Source: Candidatus Bipolaricaulota bacterium
Lineage (GTDB): Bacteria > Bipolaricaulota > Bipolaricaulia > Bipolaricaulales > Bipolaricaulaceae
Assembly (NCBI GenBank): GCA_014360945.1
Contig: JACIWM010000044.1
Location: forward strand, 1 to 9,177
DNA: 9,177 nt
Reading direction: 5' to 3'
Shown: positions 1 through 4,531 of the stretch, one piece after another
Numbering within the stretch: the stretch's first letter is position 1
Layout of the letters: every line of letters starts with the position of its first letter
The notes under the pieces: model-generated
Told to the model about the DNA's origin: nothing
The model's database searches: none
The model's input: only the letters and a program-made list of their open reading frames with translations
Translations under genes and position numbers: made by a program

Positions 1-170
1 TCCTGAGCCAGCTCCAGGCCGCGGTCCGGCTCCTCCAGCTCCTCCGCAAGCTGCGCTAAAACACGCAATACCACATGTTCCTCTAAGCCGAGTTTCTGGG
101 CGAGCTCTGCCACGGAAAGAGGGCGATCGGCCAAAAAAAGGGCGGCCTCCACCAACGCCTTAGGAATCAT
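1..170 (-). CDS. scpB: Segregation and condensation protein B, N-terminal part (runs off the window)
   Basis: Only the first 56 residues are in the window; the gene continues past base 1. The translation begins MIPKALVEAALFLADRPLS and continues into a helix-turn-helix-like stretch (VAELAQKLGLEEHVVLRVLAQL), which matches the first winged-helix domain of ScpB. In known condensins ScpB dimerises and binds the middle of the kleisin ScpA, helping SMC-ScpAB compact and separate chromosomes on the nucleoid. The ATG at 168-170 overlaps the end of scpA by 11 bp. The bases just upstream (171-190) hold no good Shine-Dalgarno, so translation probably depends on ribosomes finishing scpA. No other start codon lies just upstream in this frame, and the chosen start gives the length usual for the family's N-terminus. 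Identification is strong from sequence and operon position; the C-terminal domain cannot be judged. Confidence 0.9.
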   Translation of the reverse strand, partial: MIPKALVEAALFLADRPLSVAELAQKLGLEEHVVLRVLAQLAEELEEPDRGLELAQ

Positions 171-828
171 GCGGGACTTCGATGAGGATCTCCCCCAGAA
201 ACTCCGGCTGATGGAGACGGATTTTTCCTTGGCCGTCGAGGTGCAGAAGCTCCAGGAACCGGGCCACCTGCTCTTCGGGGTCTCCCCGCTCCAAGATCCG
301 CGAGAATGGGACCACCCGCTGGCCGTTGACCATGGAGAGGAGTTTTTGAAGGAGGCGCAAGGCGCGGACCCGGAACGGCTCCTCTTGAGGCAAAAGATCC
401 GGTTTTCCTTCGGATCTTTTGGCCTGAGCCTGGGGTTTAGCGAGGACGGTGGCCAACGCCCGCCGGAGGTCGGCCACGGTAAGACGTCCCCGGGGACGAC
501 GCCGCAGAGGAATACGCAATTCCGGGGCCACGTAGGCCGCGGGTTCCGGTTCCTCCAGAGCCTCCTCCGCCACCACCGCTTCCACCGCCTCCTTGAGGGT
601 GGTCCGGCCCTCCATCCGCTCGGACTTCATGCGCAAAAGGACGGAACTGGCCAGGACCATCCGGCCGGGAACGCGCATCTCCACCGGGGTTTTCGTGAGG
701 AACTCTCGGAAGCGGCCGATGAGGATGGTGATATCCAAGGCCCAGGGGTCGAGGCCGCGGGTGGCGGCGCGGAAAAGCTCCTCCCAATCGGCCCGGGTGA
801 ACCGCTCCGGTTGAAAAACCTCAAGCAT
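160..828 (-). CDS. scpA: Segregation and condensation protein A (kleisin of bacterial condensin)
   Basis: 222 residues, close to but slightly shorter than typical ScpA. As the kleisin it bridges the two SMC heads and recruits ScpB. Visible parts: an N-terminal helical domain at residues 1-75 (ALDITILIGRFREF and VLASSVLLRMKSERM match the usual 'DI..I...Y..YL' and 'A..LL.IKSR.LLP' blocks); an acidic, proline-containing linker at 85-150; and a C-terminal winged helix at 151-218 (FLELLHLDGQGKIRLHQPEFLGEILI), which normally binds the SMC head. The usual FxGPLDLLLxLI motif at the N-terminus is replaced by EVFQPERFTRADWEELF. The ATG at 826-828 was chosen because it overlaps the smc stop (ATGCTTGA, 8 bp) and starts where the family starts; the open frame extends 27 codons upstream, but that part is smc in another frame. 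An SD-like GGAG lies about 11 nt upstream. A long hairpin lies in the linker-coding DNA (377-430). Confidence 0.93.
   Translation of the reverse strand: MLEVFQPERFTRADWEELFRAATRGLDPWALDITILIGRFREFLTKTPVEMRVPGRMVLASSVLLRMKSERMEGRTTLKEAVEAVVAEEALEEPEPAAYVAPELRIPLRRRPRGRLTVADLRRALATVLAKPQAQAKRSEGKPDLLPQEEPFRVRALRLLQKLLSMVNGQRVVPFSRILERGDPEEQVARFLELLHLDGQGKIRLHQPEFLGEILIEVPHDS
377..430. repeat. Long hairpin (inverted repeat) inside scpA
   Basis: Perfect 11-bp arms, CAAAAGATCCG at 391-401 and CGGATCTTTTG at 411-421, flank a 9-nt loop. The stem continues outward after a one-base bulge (agg 388-390 with cct 423-425), and again after an internal loop (GGCTC 377-381 with GAGCC 426-430). On either strand the core has the shape A4-stem-loop-stem-T4. 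It encodes the linker of ScpA (about residues 134-149, AQAKRSEGKPDLLPQE), between the kleisin N-domain and the winged helix, so it leaves the folded domains intact. It could be an inserted palindromic element kept in frame, an intra-operon attenuator upstream of scpB, or a chance product of a low-complexity linker. Confidence 0.75.
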
Positions 829-3277
829 GGCGCACCAACTCCATCCCCACAATCTCCGAGGCGCCCTGGCGGAGGACAACCCCATAGATCCGGTCCGCAT
901 GGCGCACAAGTTCCTCGTTGTGGGAAACCACGATCACTTGCGAGTTTTTCGCGTACTCCCTAAGGAGGCGGGACAGACGCTCAGAATTGGCCTTGTCCAG
1001 GGCGGCGTCCACCTCATCGAGGAGATAGAAGGGCGCGGGCTTTCCCGCGGCCAAGGCGAGAACGAAGGCGATGGCCACCAAGGTCTTCTCCCCACCGGAA
1101 AGGGCGTCCAAAACGCGCAGCTCCTTTCCGGGAAGACGCACCTGGATGAGGAGATCGGACGCGATGTTTCCTGGTTCCGCGAGGGCGAGCTTGGCCTCCC
1201 CGCCCCCAAAAAGCTGCACAAAAATGCGGTTAAGCTCGGCCGAGACTTTTTCCAGCGTCTCCAGAAACTTTTCGCGCTTTTTACGCTCCACCTCAGCGAT
1301 GAAATGTTCGATCTCCTCCTTTTCTCGCTCCAGAGTGCTCACGCGCTCTTTTAGGTCCTGGACCTCGGCCAGGGCCAGGTCATATTCCTCAATGGCCCGG
1401 AGGTTCACCGCGCCCAAGGCGGCCAATTCCCGCTCGATCTGACGGAGGCGGGCCTGGAGGACCTCGGGCGTGCCTGGGACGGGCTCCGCAGGCGCAGAGA
1501 CCTCGCTCAATGCCGCCAATTCCCCGCGCAGCTCCGCGGCCTCCCGCTCGTAGCGAAGAAGAAGGGTTCTCTTTTTCTCCAGTTCCCGATAGATCTCCCG
1601 CCGGCGCTCCCGCAAGGCGAAAAGTTCCCCTTCCTCCTTGGCCAACGCGGCCTGGGCCTCCTCCCTTTCCCTTGCGCAGCGGCTCAACTCCTCCTCGGCC
1701 TGGGCCAGCTCCAGCGAAATTTTTTCCAGCTGGGAAGCAAGCTCGGCCCGTTCCTCCTCGCGGCGGCGAAGCTCCTCTTGCCGAGCGGATATCCCGGGGT
1801 TCTTGCGGCGCGCTGCTCCACCCACGATGGCCCCTCCCCGTTCAAGGAGGTCTCCGTCCAGGGTCACCACCCGCACCCCCTCCACCGTGCGCACCGCCTC
1901 CAGGGATTCCGCGACCAAGGTATCGCCCAAGACGTAAAGAAGAGCCGGCCGGACCTCCGGCGGGCAATCCACGAAATCCGCGAGGAACCCAAGAACCCCT
2001 GGGAGTTTCCGCGCCGCCTGGGCCTGGGCAGAGGGCGGGGAAAGGAGAAGCTTGTCCAAGGGAAGGAACCTGGCCCGGCCGATGCCCTTCTCTTTGAGAT
2101 ACCGCACGCACTGGAGGGCCAAATCCCTGGTGGCCACCACCACATCGTGGGCGTGGTTTCCCAGGGCGGTGAGGAGGGCCTGTTCAAAACCATCTTGGGG
2201 CTGCACCAGCTCTCCCAGCGTTCCCACGATTCCGTCCCAACCCAAATCCAATACGGCCTGAACGGCTTCGGGCGGCCGGCCCTTCCCTTCGGTGGTCCGG
2301 CCGAGCTCGGCCAGGGTCTGACGAAGGGTGGAAATCTCCCGATCCAAAAGTTTCAGAGCCGCCTCTTTTCCGGAAAGCTCAGCGCGGAGGCGCTCCACCT
2401 TGCGCACAAGCTCGGTGAAATCGTCGCGAATCTGGGGTTTAGCCGCATGGGCGGCGCTCTCCCGGGCTTCAATCTCCCGATCCAGCCGATCCACTTCCGC
2501 GGAAAGGGCCTCCACCTCCTCCTTGATCCTCTCCGCCTGGATCAACGCCCGATCCAGGGCCTCCTTTTTGGCCTGATAGCGGCGGAAAAGAAGGGTGGCC
2601 TGGAGTTTGTCCCGTTCTGCGGAGAGGCTTTGGAAAGTTAACGCGGCCTCGCGCTGCCGAAAAAGTTCAGCGAGGCGGGCCCGGCGCTCGGCAAGGATGA
2701 TGCGCGCGGCATTGAGTCGCTCCTTCACCCGGGCCAACTCCTCAATGGCCTTGGCCTTGCGCTCCTCATATGCGTCGATCCCCGCCACCTCGGCGAGGAT
2801 CTCCCGGCGCCGGCGGGCCGAGCCCTCCAAAACATCAGTGACCGTGCCCTGTTCCACGATGTTGTAGCCGTTGGGGTCAATGTTGGCCAGGGAGAGAAGG
2901 GCCTCCACCTCCCGGGCCGAGGCCAGCCGGCCTTGGATCCGGAACACCGAGGCATTATGAGAAATGCGCCGGGAGACGGTGACCTCTGGCTCGGGGCAGA
3001 GTTCGGAGAAGACCCCGGAGCGGTTATCCAAAACGAGGGTGACCTCGGCTTCGGGCACGGGTTTTCCTCCGGGCGGGGTATGAAGGAGATGTTCCAGGCG
3101 CTCGGCGCGCAGTCCCCGGGAGCGCCGACCCAATACAAACATCACGGCCTCAAGAAGGTTGGACTTTCCCGTGCCGTTTTCCCCCACGATGACGGTGAAC
3201 CCCGGAAAAAAGTCGAGGGAAAGGCGGCGGAAGGACTTAAACCCTTCGATGCGCAGGTGGCGGATGGTTGTGGTCAT
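821..3277 (-). CDS. smc: SMC chromosome-condensation ATPase with shortened coiled-coil arms
   Basis: 818 residues against about 1,150-1,200 in most bacterial SMC proteins. It is the ATPase of the SMC-ScpAB condensin, which binds DNA and extrudes or holds loops to organise and segregate the nucleoid. Domains in order: N-terminal head 1-165 with Walker A GENGTGKS (32-39) and Q-loop NIVEQGTV (139-146); first arm about 170-330; hinge about 340-490 with its glycine-rich end GDLLERGGAIVGG (475-487); second arm about 495-690, including the head-proximal LGAVNLRAIEEYD block (621-633) and the LFGGGEAKL joint (689-697); C-terminal head with signature LSGGE (726-730), Walker B YLLDEVDAALD (751-761) and switch histidine in VVSHNEE. 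All ATPase motifs are intact, so the short length comes from the arms. The ATG at 3275-3277 has AAGGAG 4 nt upstream and starts at the family's usual IRHLRIEGFKSF block. It is first in the operon with scpA and scpB. Confidence 0.97.
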   Translation of the reverse strand: MTTTIRHLRIEGFKSFRRLSLDFFPGFTVIVGENGTGKSNLLEAVMFVLGRRSRGLRAERLEHLLHTPPGGKPVPEAEVTLVLDNRSGVFSELCPEPEVTVSRRISHNASVFRIQGRLASAREVEALLSLANIDPNGYNIVEQGTVTDVLEGSARRRREILAEVAGIDAYEERKAKAIEELARVKERLNAARIILAERRARLAELFRQREAALTFQSLSAERDKLQATLLFRRYQAKKEALDRALIQAERIKEEVEALSAEVDRLDREIEARESAAHAAKPQIRDDFTELVRKVERLRAELSGKEAALKLLDREISTLRQTLAELGRTTEGKGRPPEAVQAVLDLGWDGIVGTLGELVQPQDGFEQALLTALGNHAHDVVVATRDLALQCVRYLKEKGIGRARFLPLDKLLLSPPSAQAQAARKLPGVLGFLADFVDCPPEVRPALLYVLGDTLVAESLEAVRTVEGVRVVTLDGDLLERGGAIVGGAARRKNPGISARQEELRRREEERAELASQLEKISLELAQAEEELSRCAREREEAQAALAKEEGELFALRERRREIYRELEKKRTLLLRYEREAAELRGELAALSEVSAPAEPVPGTPEVLQARLRQIERELAALGAVNLRAIEEYDLALAEVQDLKERVSTLEREKEEIEHFIAEVERKKREKFLETLEKVSAELNRIFVQLFGGGEAKLALAEPGNIASDLLIQVRLPGKELRVLDALSGGEKTLVAIAFVLALAAGKPAPFYLLDEVDAALDKANSERLSRLLREYAKNSQVIVVSHNEELVRHADRIYGVVLRQGASEIVGMELVRHA

Positions 3278-3366
3278 GAGGCTCCTTCGCTTTGACCGGA
3301 CCAGACTCTTTCCGTGTTCGATCCTTTTCGGAGCTTTTCCATGGTGCCCGACTTTTCCGCGGCCCG

Positions 3367-3395
3367 AGTGTAACTTTTGCTACATTCCGCGGCAA
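3367..3395 (-). promoter_or_regulatory. Candidate sigma-70-type promoter of the smc-scpA-scpB operon
   Basis: On the minus strand a TTGCCG box (3390-3395, 4 of 6 matches to TTGACA) is separated by exactly 17 bp from TACACT (3367-3372, 4 of 6 matches to TATAAT). This would start transcription near 3360 and give a leader of about 80 nt before the smc ATG. It is the best such pair I found in the 156-bp gap upstream of smc. The -35 box touches the T-tract of the terminator of the upstream gene. Confidence 0.45.
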
Positions 3396-3426
3396 AAAGG
3401 AAAGGGCGCGGGGAGGCCGCGCCCTT
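3393..3426 (-). terminator. Intrinsic terminator of the coiled-coil gene
   Basis: A perfect 10-bp GC-rich stem (AAGGGCGCGG 3402-3411 with CCGCGCCCTT 3417-3426) with a 5-nt loop is followed on the minus strand by TTCCTTTTTG. It begins 7 bp after the TAA of the coiled-coil gene. There is no T-tract on the plus-strand side, so it acts in one direction. It separates this gene from the smc operon downstream on the same strand. Confidence 0.88.
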
Positions 3427-3433
3427 CCCAGCT

Positions 3434-4330
3434 TTATCCGCCGAGCCCAAGGAGGACGAGGACGATCGCCCCGATTCCCGCAACGAGGCCGAGGATGGCC
3501 AGGGCCTGCACGGTATCCAGCCGGCTCAGGACGTCCTGGACGTTAGTGCCCACCGTGCTCTCCAACGTGGCCAAACGGTTTTCCACGTCGCTTACGCGTG
3601 TATCCAGCGTCAGCACCGATTCCTTCAAGGTGGACACGTCCGTGGCAAGCCCGCCCACGGTCTTCTCCAGGGCGGCGATCTTCTCCCGGTTATTCTCGAT
3701 CTTTATCTGCACGGCCTGGATGGCCTGCTCCAGGGCCAGCACCCGCCGGGCCAAAGAGCCCAGGTCATAGGACTCCAGGGTGGCGATGCGCTGCTCGTGC
3801 TGATCCACAATTTTCGCGAGGTCCTCCACCTTCGCGCCCAAAGCGGACAGAGCCGAGGAGAGCTCAGCTTGGATGGCCTCCAGGCGCGCGGATAGGTCCG
3901 CGATGCTTTTGGACAAAGCCTCATCATTGGCCTTGCCCTGGGCCATGGCCTCGTCCAGGGCCTTGCGAAGTTCGGCGATCTTGGCTAGGCCTTCCTCGAT
4001 GCGGCCCGCCAAGGCCTCGGCCCGCCGCTCCAACCCCGGCACACGGCCACATATCTCCTGAAGCTGGAGGAGCTTGGCCTCCAAGTCCTTGAGCTGCACC
4101 GCCGTGGCCCGGTACTTGGCGAGGATGTCCTGATCGTTCTTGTTGAGGGTGACCACGGCATCCTTTATCTCCGCAATGAAGTCGCCGAAAACCTTGGCCA
4201 CCTGGGCCCAAGCCTCTTGAAGGGCAGCGATCTCCTCCTCGGCGGGCGGGAGCTTCACCCCTTCCGGCTCGGCCAAGGCCACCAGGCCCAGAAGGCCCCC
4301 AATCAAAGCCAACACCAAAAGCTTCTTCAT
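3434..4330 (-). CDS. Exported coiled-coil protein with C-terminal membrane anchor, function unknown
   Basis: 298 residues; I do not recognise a named family. Residues 1-20 (MKKLLVLALIGGLLGLVALA) form a typical signal peptide with a likely cut after ALA. Residues 30-272 are almost entirely predicted coiled coil. From residue 193 to 276 there are twelve uninterrupted heptads, with V/I/L at one core position in all twelve and mainly Leu at the other. Residues 277-297 are a hydrophobic helix ending in GLGG. The mature protein would be a rod outside the cytoplasm, anchored at its C-terminus with almost no tail. There is a single cysteine (Cys94). No SLH or OmpA-like domain is visible; a spacer linking cell-envelope layers, as in Thermotoga Omp-alpha, is only an analogy. 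The ATG at 4328-4330 is chosen over upstream in-frame starts because AAGGAGGT lies 7 nt before it and the signal peptide begins there. It stands alone, with its own terminator, divergent from hppA. Confidence 0.88.
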   Translation of the reverse strand: MKKLLVLALIGGLLGLVALAEPEGVKLPPAEEEIAALQEAWAQVAKVFGDFIAEIKDAVVTLNKNDQDILAKYRATAVQLKDLEAKLLQLQEICGRVPGLERRAEALAGRIEEGLAKIAELRKALDEAMAQGKANDEALSKSIADLSARLEAIQAELSSALSALGAKVEDLAKIVDQHEQRIATLESYDLGSLARRVLALEQAIQAVQIKIENNREKIAALEKTVGGLATDVSTLKESVLTLDTRVSDVENRLATLESTVGTNVQDVLSRLDTVQALAILGLVAGIGAIVLVLLGLGG

Positions 4331-4337
4331 CACCGCG

Positions 4338-4345
4338 ACCTCCTT
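4338..4345 (-). promoter_or_regulatory. Strong ribosome binding site of the coiled-coil gene
   Basis: AAGGAGGT on the minus strand, 7 nt before the ATG at 4330. It is a near-perfect match to the 16S anti-SD and one of the strongest in the window, which suggests abundant production. It decides the start against the upstream in-frame ATG at 4645. Confidence 0.9.
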
Positions 4346-4420
4346 TTCCGCATCCCACAAGGAAAGTAACGGAGGCAACAAAAGAGGGCATGGCCCCATG
4401 GGCGAGCGGATAGGCCGCTT

Positions 4421-4440
4421 TGTCGCGAAGTTCGCGGACA
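4421..4440. promoter_or_regulatory. Imperfect palindrome in the divergent intergenic region (possible operator)
   Basis: TGTCGCGAAGTTCGCGGACA reads as two arms (TGT-CGCGAA and TTCGCG-ACA) around a central G, with one extra G. It lies about 90 bp from both divergent starts, the coiled-coil gene at 4330 and hppA at 4532. The position suits a regulator binding site acting on one or both genes, but nothing in the sequence names a regulator. The other 180 bp of this gap show no gene. Confidence 0.3.
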
Positions 4441-4475
4441 GTTGTCTGAAAAGAAGGTTGCAGGCAGGGAACAAC

Positions 4476-4500
4476 GCGGGCAGAATACCCGCCGATTTTT
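4476..4500 (+). terminator. Terminator-like hairpin in the hppA leader
   Basis: GCGGG (4476-4480) pairs with CCCGC (4488-4492) around a 7-nt loop, followed by CGATTTTT. It lies 31 bp upstream of the hppA ATG. The stem is only 5 bp, so as a terminator it would be weak; it may be an attenuator if transcription starts upstream. A poor promoter match (TTGCAG 4458-4463, 17 bp, CAGAAT 4481-4486) overlaps it, in which case the hairpin would not be fully transcribed. I see no known riboswitch consensus. Confidence 0.3.
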
Positions 4501-4517
4501 GGGGAATAAGAATCGAA

Positions 4518-4523
4518 AGGAGG
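4518..4523 (+). promoter_or_regulatory. Ribosome binding site of hppA
   Basis: AGGAGG lies 8 nt before the ATG at 4532. It places the start there and not at the in-frame ATG at 4442, whose extra 30 residues are hydrophilic and unlike any pyrophosphatase N-terminus. Confidence 0.9.
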
Positions 4524-4531
4524 GCGATGCT

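Noticed and set aside
169..963. Plus-strand open frame (264 codons) opposite scpA and the end of smc
   Set aside because: The opposite strand encodes recognisable ScpA and SMC; the plus frame is Pro/His/Arg-rich with no family resemblance.
2299..2312. Perfect 14-bp palindrome GGCCGAGCTCGGCC in smc
   Set aside because: A palindrome of this length is expected about once in 9 kb, more often in GC-rich DNA; no context suggests a function.
1778..2641. Long plus-strand open frame (287 codons) across the smc hinge and first arm
   Set aside because: It lies opposite a clear smc gene in GC-rich coding DNA, has no SD or recognisable domain, and has a His/Gly/Pro-rich composition typical of antisense shadows.
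3377..3895. Plus-strand open frame (172 codons) across the terminator and coiled-coil gene
   Set aside because: It crosses a strong minus-strand terminator and lies opposite a heptad-repeat protein; its repeated Leu-Gln-Gly pattern is the antisense image of the heptads.
4389..4400. Short inverted repeat CATGG-CC-CCATG in the divergent gap
   Set aside because: Arms of 5 bp are expected by chance many times; no further support.
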